Source of the DNA: Bathynomus jamesi
Taxonomy: Eukaryota > Arthropoda > Malacostraca > Isopoda > Cirolanidae
Assembly (NCBI GenBank): GCA_023014485.1
Contig: JAJOZX010005632.1
Span: 1 to 64,000, forward strand
Direction: 5' to 3'
Length of the DNA: 64,000 nucleotides
Each line of letters begins with the position of its first letter. Position 1 is the stretch's first letter. Of the stretch, positions 9,157-19,991 are shown in pieces. The translations under genes and the position numbers were made by a program. The notes below the pieces were generated by a model. The model was not told the DNA's origin, made no database searches, and worked only from the letters and a program-made list of their open reading frames with translations.

Positions 9157-10797
9157 TGTCGTAACCATGAAGTTTGCATGCAGAAATCTTTTATAAAATA
9201 AGTGCAGAAATTTTAGTTTTAAGGTTTCGTTGTGTACATCTCTGAAAGCAAGGTGGTTTGGCTTATAAATATTCATGAACGAATAAATCAGAAATGTTTC
9301 AGATTGTTAAACGTTTGTTCTATCTTAATTCGGATTCTCAGGGAAGGGATAAAGCAGAGCCACGTGGGGACAGAGGTTTATCACCGAGACCCGACCCCAA
9401 CGGGAAGGGCAATCCAACGGATTTGGGTGTATATGCAAATGGTTGGGTTCCTCTTTCGCTGGGTCGAAAATATTTGGATTCGTTTCGCGGGATGGTGCGA
9501 CTTTTGTAAGGCAGATTCGAAGACGCTTGCTAAAATTGAACCATAAAATTGGGACTTCGAATCTGTTAACTATATTTAAATGTATTTTTGGGAAGAAGGC
9601 GGGGTCTATACTCGGAAATCAGGTCCAGCTCCAATCAGGGGGCCCAGGATCCTGGGAAACGTAGTAAAGACGCCTTCTTTCCCTCTTGTATGGGTAATAA
9701 CCTTCTGGGGGACGGCCTTGGGAGAAACAAATGGTTTGATAGGCTTTCAGAACATTGGAAGGCGGGGTCCTTCAAAATTGTAAAGTAAATTCTAAAATTG
9801 TTAAGTGAGTTGGTAGTCGTCCTCCTTGAAATTAACTGTGGCTAAATAAACTCTATTAGACTTGTGATGTAAGGAAAATCTAGAAGTCTTATGACTGAAA
9901 TTAAGAATGTGTATCGCATTTCATTCGTTTACGCGGAACTTGTGCATAAGAATTTTATTGTTAGCGACCTTAACCGAGAACTTGGTTGGATCTCAATTAA
10001 TGTTAGCCAACGGACTAAGAATTTTGTGAACTTTCCATTAATTTAATTTCAAATTAAATACTAAAAGGGGTAGGTCTGTGCCCTAGCTTACGGAACCCGT
10101 CACTTTGGGTTCGGAAGGAAGTCCCGCTATTGGGTAGATTGTCGTTTTGAAAGTTTTGGGCGGGCCGTAAATCTGCGGGCCGTACGCAACACAATTGAGA
10201 GTAATTTGTCATCTGCATTCGTAAGTAGAATAATTCTTCAAATTTCATCGTCGATTTCGACCACTTCAATTTTCGTTATTTGTTTTGTTGCACTAAAATA
10301 TAAAGCCCTTCTATATAAATTACTTAAATTCAGATAACTGTGAACTTTTTCTTTGGATTTATAATTGAATTGTATTTTACAGAAAATTGGTAAATTTAAA
10401 CGATTTAAATTCAGATAACTGTGAACTTTGTCTTTGAATTTAAAATTGGATTGCATTGTATGGAAATTGATAAATTTACTTCAGAATAAATTTCTAAATT
10501 CATGTACTGTTTCGAGTGACATTTAATAAACTTTATAAGAGGGGTGTGTTGTTTTAGATACCTTGCAATAGGCCTCTCTTGTTAGCTGAGGGTGAATTAA
10601 CATTCAAAGTAGGCTTCTGGAAAGCCGAAGAACTTACGCCTATGAACTTAAAGGGTGTCAGTGAAGTGAATTAACGTAATTAAAAGGGTGTCCAGCACCA
10701 TAAATAAATAAACGGGTTGGGCACTACGTAAATGGTGTCAGAAGTTGCAAAAGAAATAAAGGTGCGCAGAATATAACTCAAAGAGTTGCGCACGACA
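9157..10797 (+). repeat. 5' LTR
   Basis: Starts TGTCGTAACCATGAAGTTTG and ends GCGCACGACA (TG...CA). Aligning by eye to the 3' LTR shows roughly 20-30 differences over 1.64 kb, many of them one-base indels in homopolymers. It contains an 81-bp imperfect direct duplication starting TTAAATTCAGATAACTGTGA (10324 and 10405). A PBS-like string aaatggtgtcagaagt recurs inside the LTR near 10730. Confidence 0.93.
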
Positions 10798-10801
10798 TAA
10801 A

Positions 10802-10820
10802 TGGTGTCACAGAAGTGGGA
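10802..10820 (+). promoter_or_regulatory. Primer-binding site
   Basis: TGGTGTCACAGAAGTGGGA starts 4 bases after the LTR end. The TGG start and position are those of a tRNA primer-binding site for minus-strand synthesis. The matching tRNA was not determined. Confidence 0.7.
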
Positions 10821-11009
10821 TCCTATTGCAAGGTATTGGTAGCAAGAGTGTAACTTTTTGTTAAAATAAATTTGCGTGACAGTAAAACACGAACGTAGGA
10901 AGTATTTGGAACAGTAATTCGTTGAAATAATTGGAACAGTAAAAAGTGTCGCTAACAGTGATTACAGTTTTAAAGGTTTTGAAATAAAAATAAGCAAATA
11001 AGTTTCGCG

Positions 11010-12210
11010 ATGTCGGTAAAGAGCGTGGAAATAACGAATGGAGAAAGTACAAGTGACATGAGTGATTCCGAACCAATGAACTTAAACGAAATAAGTACAG
11101 AAAGTTTGGAAAATTTAAAAAGGATAAATTTTGCCAACATTATTCGGTTATTAAAGGAATGCAAGGAATTAGAGAAGAAATAAACGAAGAGGGTCGAAAC
11201 TGGAAGACCTTGTAATGATTACTCCGCAGTGGAGTATTGGGACAACCGAAGGTCGGGGGTTCGTCCCCGAAGAATCTCTCTAGTTCCTCCCGTTACAGAA
11301 GAAGAACTTTCGAGGCAGGAAAGGGTTGGGTGGAGACCAGAGAACCCAGAAGACATCCCAAAGAACCCGCAGAAATGCACACACCACAAGAGACGAGAAA
11401 CACCGCACCGACGAAGACCGGCAGAAGAATATAGAAACCGTCGTACAGGTATTAAAGAGTACTAGCTTACCTTTGCAACGTGAACAGGCAGTAAGGGGTC
11501 CTGAGCAAACGACTTTTGGACACACAGTGGAAGGAAGTTCGCCGAAGTTTATGGGCGAACGGGCACAGAGAACCCAGGAACCAGCCCAAACGCCGTCAGG
11601 AAGGAAAAGGTGAGACACTCAACAATTGCCACAAGATATTAAGTGCAGGTAATGCCTTGGTTCAGGCTAATCCCATAAGGAGACATATTAAAGTGGGCAT
11701 ACCTAAGGACGCGTTGAAGACCGTTATGCCGGAGTATGCTTGTAATTGCATCAAAGGAACATCCTTTCGGGACTATTGGATGGAATCAACCCAGTTTTCG
11801 GTAAACAACCCAAGCTTAGGACTAAGAGATGAAGAGGTCCTAAGAGAAGAAACGCCACATGACAGAAGCCGAAGACTGCAGAAACTGCAAAATCCTCCCA
11901 CATCCTGGGACTACAACTCACAACATCCAGAAGAAAGAACAGCCACGAAGGGGACAACATCAAGGATGTGGAGGTGAACGACGGATCCAAGTCCATCAAG
12001 AGAGGAGAGCCCAGAAGGAAGAACTGTGACACTGGTCACAGGAGGAATAACACAACTCAAGAATGTGACTACAACCCCATGAGAAACCAGAAGAAAACAA
12101 ACCAAGTCAAATGAAGACAGCGACTCCAAAGAGGAAACAATGGAAGAAAGTGGCCGGAGCCAGTGCAAGATTTGTCAGCAAATGCGAAATTGGGAAGAGG
12201 CGTGCCCTCG
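11010..12210 (+). pseudogene. gag-like region, decayed
   Basis: An ATG at 11010 opens about 57 codons (MSVKSVEITNGESTSDMSDS...) ending in a stop near 11180. Further open pieces follow in other frames, 11326-11613 and 11516-11977. Near 12157 the reading SQCKICQQMRNWEEACP resembles a CCHC zinc knuckle with the His replaced by Asn. This is the expected place for the nucleocapsid end of Gag. The frame changes repeatedly, so no single Gag polyprotein can be made. Confidence 0.55.
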
Positions 12211-12284
12211 AGCAAACCTTCGGCAGGACTGGAAGGAGAAGCCTCCCGAATAGCTTCAGAGGAAGTAGCGGCGAGTCCGTCGGC

Positions 12285-12365
12285 TAGGACTGATCACCCT
12301 ACCAGTATTCGTCGCTCAACAAGCTTCCACCGCGCTGGACGATGGTGGAGCTTCCGTCACATTGA
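12285..12365 (+). pseudogene. Aspartic protease remnant
   Basis: The frame reads TLPVFVAQQASTALDDGGAS followed by VTLT and a stop. The usual retroelement protease active site is DTGASVT; here it is DGGASVT preceded by another Asp. It follows the zinc-knuckle remnant, as expected for gag-pro order. With the altered triad and the stop it cannot be functional. Confidence 0.55.
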
Positions 12366-12710
12366 CATAAGCTATGCACAAGAACATCGGGAGCCTTCTT
12401 TGGACAGTTGCCAACTTCTCAGTACACAGTTGCACCGGCCCCGCCCATTCATGTAAGGGGAGTAGAAGTAAGTTTGACTATGGGAAGGGGGGGTTGAAGA
12501 ATTCTTTTGTGTCTGTATAATTCCAGAGGCTCAGCAAGACTTGACTATAGGCGTGTTGTTTCGGAGGATATGAAGACGAAACAAAGGTAACTTTGAAGAG
12601 AAAAGAGTCGTCACTTTGAACGAAGAGGTAACCAGACCAGAAATGGGAGCAGACAGAATAAAGAAGCCAGTATCATTCTGACAAAGAGGGTCAGAATGAA
12701 ACCCGGGGAC

Positions 12711-13200
12711 GCGGTTCCCGTGGACGTCTATTCTCAGCTGCACGGGATGTGCGGTGAGGCTCGGGGAAATTTAAAAATGTTACCGAGCAGAATCCCAAAG
12801 GGAAGTTAAAGGATATGGGAATAGACGGTGAGGAAAATTTGGGGGATATGAGTTCCCCTGGACGTCTATTCTCCGCTGCATGGGATATGCGGTGAGGCTC
12901 GAGGATACTTGGAGAAGTTGTCGAGCAGAATCCCAAAGGGAAGTTAAAGGATATGGGAATAGACGGTGAGGAAAATTTGGGGGACATGAGTTCCCCTGGA
13001 CGTCTATTCTCCGCTGCATGGGATATGCGGTGAGGCTCGAGGATACTTGGAGAAGTTGTCGAGCAGAATCCCAAAGGGAAGTTAAATGAAAAGGGAATAG
13101 ACGGAGAAGAAAATTTGGGGTATGGTTTCCCCTGGACGTCTACTCTCCGCTGCAATGGATGTGCAGTGAGGCTCAGCGTGGTTTGCAAGTATCACAGAGC
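12711..13200 (+). repeat. 138-bp tandem repeat inside the LTR element
   Basis: The string GGACGTCTATTCTC recurs at 12722, 12860, 12998 and (altered) 13134, giving periods of 138, 138 and 136 bp. Copies 2 and 3 are almost identical; the outer ones have drifted. The 138-bp length equals 46 codons, but the sense frames contain stops. The long antisense ORFs here are a by-product of the array. It lies between protease and reverse transcriptase. Confidence 0.9.
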
Positions 13201-13589
13201 GGAAATCTCAACGGGAAGTTAACCCTTTCCAAGGAGGCGGTAAAGTTACTCTTGAGAAATAAAGGTGACGACTGAAGAGTATTACCTTGAAGCCAAGATG
13301 ACATCGGCATGGTGGTTGAGGCAACGAGAACGGGGAGGTTAGTCGGAACAGCCGTTTGATTCCTCGCCCGAAAAGAAAAATGGAACAAGTGTCACGGTGA
13401 GAAAGAGTCAAATTTCCACAAGTGACTAAGAAGAGATTGAAAACACCTCAAGACGCATGTTCACCGATGTCCGTCGCTCTCAAAGGAAGAAGACCGACGA
13501 GGGAAAGACGGGATTAATTACTACCGTCACAGGTAGAGTGCCAGGACCACGTGATCACTAGGAATGAAGAGTGACCACAGGAGTCCAAA

Positions 13590-14170
13590 GTGGAAGCGAT
13601 TGGAGAAAAGAAGCGTAGGGCCCTGAGGCTCTGTGTAGACTATAGACCTTGGGACGCCATCGGCAGCAAGGACAAATATCCATTACCCATCATTGATGAA
13701 ACCTTGGCCAAGCTGCACGGGACTCCTTACTTCTCGAGCAGGGATTTACGCTCGGGATATTGGCAGTTGGCCATTCACGACGATAGCATCTCGAAAACTG
13801 CCTTCTCCACGGGAAGCGGTCATTTCGAGTTCAGGGTGGTCCCGTTTGGGTTGTCAAATAATCCACCAGTGTTCCAAAGAGTAATGAATTTTATTTTTCG
13901 GGAGCAACTGGACAAGGAAGTACTGATTTACTTGGATGACCTCATTGTCCTTGGAAGGTCTGTAGAAGGACATGACGAGAGGGTACGACGAGCCTTGGAT
14001 AGCCTACGCACCGCCAACTTAAAGGTAAAGTTGGAAAAATGTCAGTTATTACAGTCCCAGGTGGGGTATTTAGGCCATGTGGTCACCATGAACGGGGTGA
14101 AGCCACAGGAATCCAAAGAAGAGGCCATCAAAAACTCCCAGAGGCCAACTAACAAAAAGGAATTGAAGCA
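13590..14170 (+). pseudogene. Reverse transcriptase of the LTR element (C-terminally truncated)
   Basis: About 190 codons with Ty3/Gypsy RT blocks in order: LRLCVDYRPWDAI, DKYPLPIIDETLAKL, SSRDLRSGYWQLAI, TAFSTGSGHFEFRVVPFGLS, LIYLDDLIVLGRS (YLDD catalytic box near 13930) and VGYLGHVVTMNGVKP. After NKKELKQ the frame jumps abruptly into RNase H sequence, so the RT connection and the first half of RNase H are deleted, roughly 400-500 bp by comparison with family layout. The start at 13590 is only the first in-frame ATG. Confidence 0.88.
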
Positions 14171-14174
14171 ATGT

Positions 14175-14412
14175 TATATTTGGGCAGAGAGTCATCGTCC
14201 GTTCTGACCATAAGCCGTTGAAGTGGCTTCTGAGGGAAGGACACCGAGAGCCCAATGGAAGACTAGAGCGTTCGGTTATGACATTGCAAGACTACGACGT
14301 TCTCATCGAGTACGTGAAAGGCAAACTCAACAGAGTGGCCGATTGGTTGTCCCGCCCGCCTGGAGTGACGAAGGAGTTTGTGAACGCAATATCCGAAAAA
14401 AGCGATCATTGA
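14175..14412 (+). pseudogene. RNase H C-terminal remnant
   Basis: Reads VIVRSDHKPLKWLLREGHRE then RSVMTLQDYDVLIEYVKGKL and NRVADWLSRPP. This is the last third of the Ty3/Gypsy RNase H with its SDHKPL and NxxADxLSR blocks. It is out of frame with RT because of the deletion at about 14170. Confidence 0.85.
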
Positions 14413-14429
14413 TCGCAAGGTAATCAGCA

Positions 14430-16166
14430 AACACCAGCAGAAGGACGTTGAAATAGCGGCAATTCGAGCAGCCATCGAAGAAGGGAAAGCTTTCAGCTGG
14501 CCCGTAACCAAGCCCATCCAGCCGTCGAGAGTCAAACTAGTGAGGAACCTGCTGGTTTACATCGATGCGAACGGAAGAGAGGTCATCGTAGTTCCTAAAA
14601 AGTGGAGAGAGCAGCTCATTTGGAAAGCCCACACTGACGTCGGGAGCATTCATCCGGGAGCTGTAGGGACTACAGAAATCCTACGGGACCTCTATTTTTG
14701 GCCAGGTATGGTTCAACAGGTACGACAGATAGTCGAAACGTGCGACACGTGCGCGCGAAACAAACAGACGCGGAAAGTGACTGTGGAAACATGCCTTAAG
14801 TGCGAGGCCACAGTCCGTGGGAACTTCTGCCCGGGACTTAGTTGGTCCCCTTCCTCCGACCGGGGAAGGCAGCCATTATATCCTCACGTGTGTGGATAGT
14901 TTCAGCAATTTTACCATCCTGGCAGCAATAAAGGACAAGACGGCCCGGGAGGTGGCGGACAAGTTCCATCGTTTAATACTGTGCAAACTGGGCGCCCCTT
15001 CCGCAGTAGTATCCGACCACGGTAAGGAGTTCTGGAACGCTACCTTGCAGGAGCTCTTCCGGGTTTGGGAAGTACAACACCAACGGACCGCCGCATACCA
15101 TCCCCAAAGCAACGGGAAGATCGAACGTCTGAATAAAGAGTTATGCATCAAACTCCGCATACTTTGTGAAGAAACTGGACGAGACTGGGATAAAATCCTC
15201 GACACCGTGGAGTTGTCCTTGAACATCCGAGTGCACCGAGCCACGGGATATTCTCCATTCTTCTTGATGTACGGGCGAACCCCCAACGTACCTTCAAAGC
15301 TATTTCGCATGCCACAGGAGGCGTGCGTGAGCCCGTACAACCCAGAGGAATACGCCGAAGACCGAAAGAGGAGTCTGAGCGAAATCTACCGCCGAGTGGA
15401 AGAGTTCATGCGGAGATACGAGAAGGCTAACGGAATCAAGGAATTGAAGCCGTTCGAAGAGAAGGCGCCCCATGGCTTGGTGTACATCGATTACCCAAGA
15501 CCGGGCAGAGGCAAGTTGGAGCCCCGGTACGAGGGTCCATACATCATCATCGAACAGAAGACTCCAGTCACTTATCTCCTGCGTCACATGATCACTGGAC
15601 ATCAGATAGTGATCCATCGAGACCGCATCCGCCGCAGCATCGAGGCCCCATGGGACGTCGAGCGACAAGGCGGGGCTGACGGCGCAGGGGATGAGATGGG
15701 GGAAGGGCCACCGCCCCTCCTCTCTGGAGATCCTCCCTCGACACCGGAGAAACATCAACAGGGGGAAGTGAACCGGAGTGCGCTTCTTGCCCGCTGGCAG
15801 GACCGAGGGGCGGAATGGGATCCGTCGGGCGCCTCCGAGCTACTTCCTCCCCGAGAGCTTCGCCCAGGGAACGGAGGAACATCGACCCGTGGAGGTGAAC
15901 CGGAGTGCACCTCCTGCCCCCTGGCAGGACCGAGTGGCGGGCAGGAGCCGCCAGGTGCTTCCGAACTACCTCCTCGCGGGGACCTTATGGGAATAGGGTC
16001 CCCCGGACAAAGCAGACAGGCTGCTTTCACAGGGCCACCGGTTGAGCGTCCGTACGTTCTTAGGCCCCGACCTCGAGTACACTACGAAGAACCGAGGATG
16101 ACTAAAACTAAATGTGTCAGTGTTAGTGTCCCAATAAAGGGGACAAATAAAATGTGTCAGTGTTAG
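14430..16166 (+). pseudogene. Integrase with one frameshift and a Pro-rich tail
   Basis: The zinc-binding domain shows AHTDVGSIHPGA and CDTCARNK (HHCC, about 14630-14760). A frameshift near 14800-14820 separates it from a 449-codon frame. That frame has DLVGPLPPTGEG (first catalytic Asp), VVSDHGKEFW (second) and YHPQSNGKIERLNK (Glu), giving a complete D,D,E triad. A GPY-like block (YEGPYIIIEQ) follows near 15530, then a Pro/Gly-rich tail of about 150 residues. The tail contains duplicated segments such as RSALLARWQDR/RSAPPAPWQDR. No envelope gene follows. Confidence 0.88.
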
Positions 16167-16190
16167 TGTCCCAATAAAGGGGACAAGTAA
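16111..16190 (+). repeat. 40-bp tandem duplication at the end of pol
   Basis: AATGTGTCAGTGTTAGTGTC plus the next 20 bases is repeated directly (16111 and 16151). It spans the pol stop codon. Confidence 0.9.
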
Positions 16191-16291
16191 ATGGAAATTT
16201 TTGAAAATTGGGAGTAAATTTTGTGAAAATTGTGAGTAAAGTGATAATACCCGACCCTAGTTAAGAAAGTTTGCATCGGAGTGCAAAATTA

Positions 16292-16304
16292 AAGGAGGGG
16301 AGGA
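16292..16304 (+). promoter_or_regulatory. Polypurine tract
   Basis: AAAGGAGGGGAGGA sits directly before the 3' LTR, the standard place for plus-strand priming. Confidence 0.8.
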
Positions 16305-17935
16305 TGTCGTAACCATGAAGTTTGCATGCAGAAATCTTTTATAAAATAAGTGCAGAAATTTTAGTTTTAAGGTTTCGTTGTGTACATCTCTGAAAGCAAG
16401 GTGGTTTGGCTTATAAATATTCATGAACGAATAAATCAGAAATGTTTCAGATTGTTTAACGTTTGTTCTATCTTAATTCGGATTCTCAGGGAAGGGATAA
16501 AGCCGAGCCACGTGGGGACAGAGGTTTATCACCGAGACCCGACCCCAACGGGAAGGGCAATCCAACGGATTTGGGTGTATATGCAAATGGTTGGGTTCCT
16601 CTTTCGCTGGGTCGAAAATATTTGGATTCGTTTCGCGGGATGGTGCGACTTTTGTAAGGCAGATTCGAAGACGCTTGCTAAAATTGAACCATAAAATTGG
16701 GACTTCGAATCTGTTAACTATATTTAAATGTATTTTTGGGAAGAAGGAGGGGTCTATACTCGGAATCAGGTCCAGCTCCAATCAGGGGCCCAGGATCCTG
16801 GGAAACGTAGTAAAGACGCCTTCTTTCCCTCTTGTATGGGTAATAACCTTCTGGGGGACGGCCTTGGGAGAAACAAATGGTTTGATAGGCTTTCAGAACA
16901 TTGGAAGGCGGGTCCTTCAAAATTGTAAAGTAAATTCTAAAATTGTTAAGTCAGTTGGTAGTCGTCCTCCTTGAAATTAACTGTGGCTAAATAAACTCTA
17001 TTAGACTTGTGGTGTAAGGAAAATCTAGAAGTCTTATGATGAAATTAAGAATTGTATCGCATTTCATTCGTTTACGCGGAACTTGTGCATAAGAATTTTA
17101 TTGTTAGCGACCTTAACCGAGAACTTGGTTGGATCTCAATTAATGTTAGCCAACGGACCAAGAATTTTGTGAACTTTCCATTAATTTAATTTCAAATTAA
17201 ATGCTAAACGGGGTAGGTCTGTGCCCTAGTTACGAACCCGTCAATTGGGTTCGGAAGGAAGTCCCGTTATTGGTAGATTGTCGTTTTGAAAGTTTTGGGC
17301 GGGCCGTAAATCTGCGGGCCGTACGCAGCACAATTGAGAGTAATTTGTCATCTGCAGTCGTAAGTAGAATAATTCTTCAAATTTCATCGTCGATTTCGAC
17401 CACTTCATTTTCGTTATTTGTTTTGTTGCACTAAAATATAAAGCCCCTCTATATAAATTACTTAAATTCAGATAACTGTGAACTTTTTCTTTGGATTTAT
17501 AATTGATTGTATTTTACAGAAAATTGGTAAATTTAAACGATTTAAATTCAGATAACTGTGAACTTTGTCTTTGAATTTAAAATTGGATTGCATTGTATGG
17601 AAATTGATAAATTTACTTCAGAATAAATTTCTAAATTCATGTACTGTTTCGAGTGACATTTAATAAACTTTATAAGAGGACGTGTGTTGTTTTAGATACC
17701 TTGCAATAGGCCTCTCTTGTTAGCTGAGGGTGAATTAACATTCAAAGTAGGCTTCTGGAAAGCCGAAGAACTTACGCCTATGAACTTAAAGGGTGTCAGT
17801 GAAGTGAATTAACGTAATTAAAAGGGTGTCCAGCACCATAAATAAATAAACGGGTTGGGCACTACGTAAATGGTGTCAGAAGTTGCAAAAGAAATAAAGG
17901 TGCGCAGAATATAACTCAAAGAGTTGCGCACGACA
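16305..17935 (+). repeat. 3' LTR
   Basis: Starts TGTCGTAACCATGAAGTTTG and ends GCGCACGACA, followed by TATC. It is 10 bp shorter than the 5' LTR because of small indels. The same internal 81-bp duplication is present. Confidence 0.93.
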
Positions 17936-17939
17936 TATC

Positions 17940-18162
17940 ATCATTTATAATGTCTCATTTACGGTGCTCACATCAGTGACGCAAAAATGAAAATTACTGA
18001 CGTCATAAAAAATAAAGGTTGAGATTTTATATCAAATTTGGAAAGTGGTTTTCGCTTCGATGTATACGAATTTAAAAACAATTTTAAATATAATAAAATA
18101 TAAAATTTACTTGAAGTATAATTATAATTAGTTTTCTGATTTTCAACTATTATTTCGTTTGT
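17940..18162. other. Spacer
   Basis: AT-rich DNA between the LTR element and the SINE. No gene or repeat recognised. Confidence 0.5.
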
Positions 18163-18419
18163 GCGCCTCGGTGGTGTAGTGGTTCGCGTCGCTGACTACG
18201 AGTCCATGGACCCCGGGATCGAGACCCGGTGACGGCAGGCGGCGCGCAGCAAAACCCAGCTGTTCATCCTTCCACTCACTAAAGAAATTGGTTGGTAGAT
18301 AAATGGGTAGCCTAGTGGTTAAGACGCTGGGCTGCTGGTGGGGCGTGATTGGGATTCCACGTTAAACTGTAAGTCTTAGGTGGAGTGAACAATTCGGGCG
18401 GAAGCAAACTAAAGGTGTA
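18163..18419 (+). mobile_element. Dimeric tRNA-derived SINE, copy 1
   Basis: Two tRNA-like heads in tandem. The first reads TGGTGTAGTGGTTCGCGTCG (A-box side, 18173) and GGATCGAGACCCGGT (B-box, 18217). The second reads CCTAGTGGTTAAGACGCTGG (18311) with B-box-like TTGGGATTCCACG. Copies 2 and 3 show the second B-box as GGTTCGGATTCC. The tail runs into a TA array. This copy lacks about 15 bp in the linker and about 20 bp near the 3' end relative to copies 2 and 3. Confidence 0.8.
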
Positions 18420-18440
18420 TATATATATATATTTGAAAGT

Positions 18441-18575
18441 AATTAATAATTCTTATTCATGATTTATCTATTATTAATCATAAATATCTATTGAACGATG
18501 TTTTGCCTTTAATTAAGAGCCCAGTAAAGCCTAAAGTAAAATAAATAGTCTAATTTCCCAATTATTTATTTTATA
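18441..18575. repeat. Dispersed AT-rich repeat, copy 1
   Basis: AATTAATAATTCTTATTCAT and the next ~110 bases recur at 35752-35900, including AGAGCCCAGTAAAGCCTAAAG. Superfamily unknown; the GCCTAAAG/GCCC words recall the hAT MITE at 31288. Confidence 0.6.
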
Positions 18576-18837
18576 TTAAAATTACTGTAACAACAAAAGC
18601 TGTAAAACTGTAATATTTATCTTATAGATAAAGAATTATTCATTTCTGCTTTATACTAAAACCTCGTTTCAACAGTAAACACAGTTTTACAGAACGCAAA
18701 ACTTAATAGTATTCAGTAAACAGTAAACCCATCCTAGTCGAAAGTATAGAAACTGTTTGTTTGAACAAAAAAGCCTAATTCTTTCGTGAGTTTCACATAT
18801 ATTTCTGTATTTCCTTCATCATTAAAACATTATTGAT

Positions 18838-19597
18838 CAGATGCGCCATTTGGGGGGGGGGCGTGAGGGGCGGTCGCCCTCCCAAGCTCAGCAGGGGGGC
18901 CTCCAAGGCCCTCGAAATTATAGTTTCTTAAAAAAAGGGCACCTGATATTTTGTGGATTACCAATATAATGAACTACTTACAGTTTCAAAACATTTTAGA
19001 ATAATTTGAATAAAATAATGACAATGAATTATGACATAAAAAAAAGTAACGTCTGACGTCACAGTAAACAAAAAAACAAATGAGCGCAGGAGCATCGGAG
19101 CTTGTGATGGGCTGGTGTCAGTCCACCAGCCTGCAAAAATGAAGTCTAGAAGATATCCTGTACTACATTAGGTGATATAAATTTCGTGATTTATTGTTTA
19201 ACTTAATAATTTGATAGTTAACTGGGATCAATGAAAGAAAGCCACCCCAGCCTTCTTTAGTTAGCTTTATAAGGCTAACTAACGAAAATATAACGACCTA
19301 ACCTAACCAATTATCAAGGGCGTACAATTGACCTAATGATTGGTTAGGTTAGGTCGTGATATTTTCGTTAGTTAGCCTTATAAAGCTAACCAAAGAAGGT
19401 TGGGGGTGGCTTTCTTTCATTGTTCCGTTAACTGTAAATAACCAGTCTAGCTGATACCATTTAATCGTTCTTATTATATTAAGTTGATTATAAAGTACAT
19501 TGTGAGTGGCACTTAATAAATTTTGATATGTGAGGGGCCTCTCACTGCATTCTTCGCCCCCCCCCCCCACCAAGCCAATTTGAAATGACGCCCCTGT
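18838..19597. mobile_element. Possible hAT-type element with G-rich ends
   Basis: The left end CAGATGCGCCATTTGGGG and the right end in reverse (CAGGGGCGTCATTTCAAATT) resemble CAGGGGCG hAT ends, each followed by a long G-run. The flanks contain attgat on both sides but no clean 8-bp duplication. It encloses fold-back copy 1. No coding sequence was seen. Confidence 0.35.
19225..19426. mobile_element. Fold-back hAT-type MITE, copy 1
   Basis: A 202-bp near-perfect palindrome flanked by exact GTTAACTG duplications (19217-19224, 19427-19434). The outer arm is GGATCAATGAAAGAAAGCCA in this subfamily. The inner core AGCCTTCTTTAGTTAGC... and CCTAACCTAACC is shared by all six copies. Each arm contains the self-palindrome GTTAGCCTTATAAGGCTAAC or a close variant. 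Confidence 0.9.
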
Positions 19598-19623
19598 ATA
19601 TTGATTACTGTTCTTTTCATATA

Positions 19624-19991
19624 CAGTACTTTCTCAGTTATCCGTGATTGAGGGGTGGTCCATGGATCATGGATAACCGATTTCACGGTTAACTCAGCAT
19701 ACCCCGCCGGTGGGTGGATGGTACAACCGCTGATGCCCACCATCACTGACTGGACTCCTACCTCGCGCGCCACCACACACAATATTATTCTATCGCAATG
19801 TAATATCCAATTAAGTAGTTTGTTGGGCTGGTGGGAAGCGAGAGGCGAGCCGCGGATGTAAACATCACGCTAAATCACGGTTAACTCAGTGTCATTATTA
19901 CGGATAAGTGCGCAATAGTCACAATTAGTAAATCACGGTTAACGTCATTCAAGGTTGAGTGAATTACGGACAATTAATCGCATGAGTACTG
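19624..19991. mobile_element. pogo/Tigger-type MITE
   Basis: Starts CAGTACTTTCTCAGTTATCC and ends in the inverse of CAGTACTCATGCGATTAATT, flanked by TA. Interior segments repeat ATCACGGTTAAC in different places. Non-coding, 368 bp. The end style (CAGTA...ATCCG) is that of pogo/Tigger derivatives. Confidence 0.65.

Larger units (their letters stand above)
9157..17935 (+). mobile_element. Ty3/Gypsy LTR retrotransposon, complete but defective
   Basis: An 8.78-kb element bounded by direct repeats of about 1.64 kb and a TATC duplication (9153-9156, 17936-17939). Internal order is primer-binding site, gag-like region, protease remnant, 138-bp tandem array, reverse transcriptase, RNase H remnant, integrase, polypurine tract. 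Protease-RT-RNase H-integrase order and the GPY-type integrase tail place it in Ty3/Gypsy. There is no envelope-like ORF. RT and RNase H are fused by an internal deletion, and gag and integrase carry stops or frameshifts, so it could only move with help in trans. Confidence 0.93.

Noticed and set aside
9232..9788. Overlapping ORFs of 65-104 codons, repeated at 16380-16974
   Set aside because: They lie in the two LTRs and appear twice for that reason; no protein motif.
11280..11618. 112-codon minus-strand ORF in the gag region
   Set aside because: Antisense to the gag-like frames of the LTR element; no domain seen.
12691..13188. 165-codon minus-strand ORF with internal repeats
   Set aside because: It is antisense to the 138-bp tandem array of the LTR element and has no known motif; the repeats in the peptide come from the array.
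14876..16030. Long minus-strand ORFs of 90-154 codons
   Set aside because: Antisense shadows of the GC-rich integrase frame, which itself has clear catalytic motifs.
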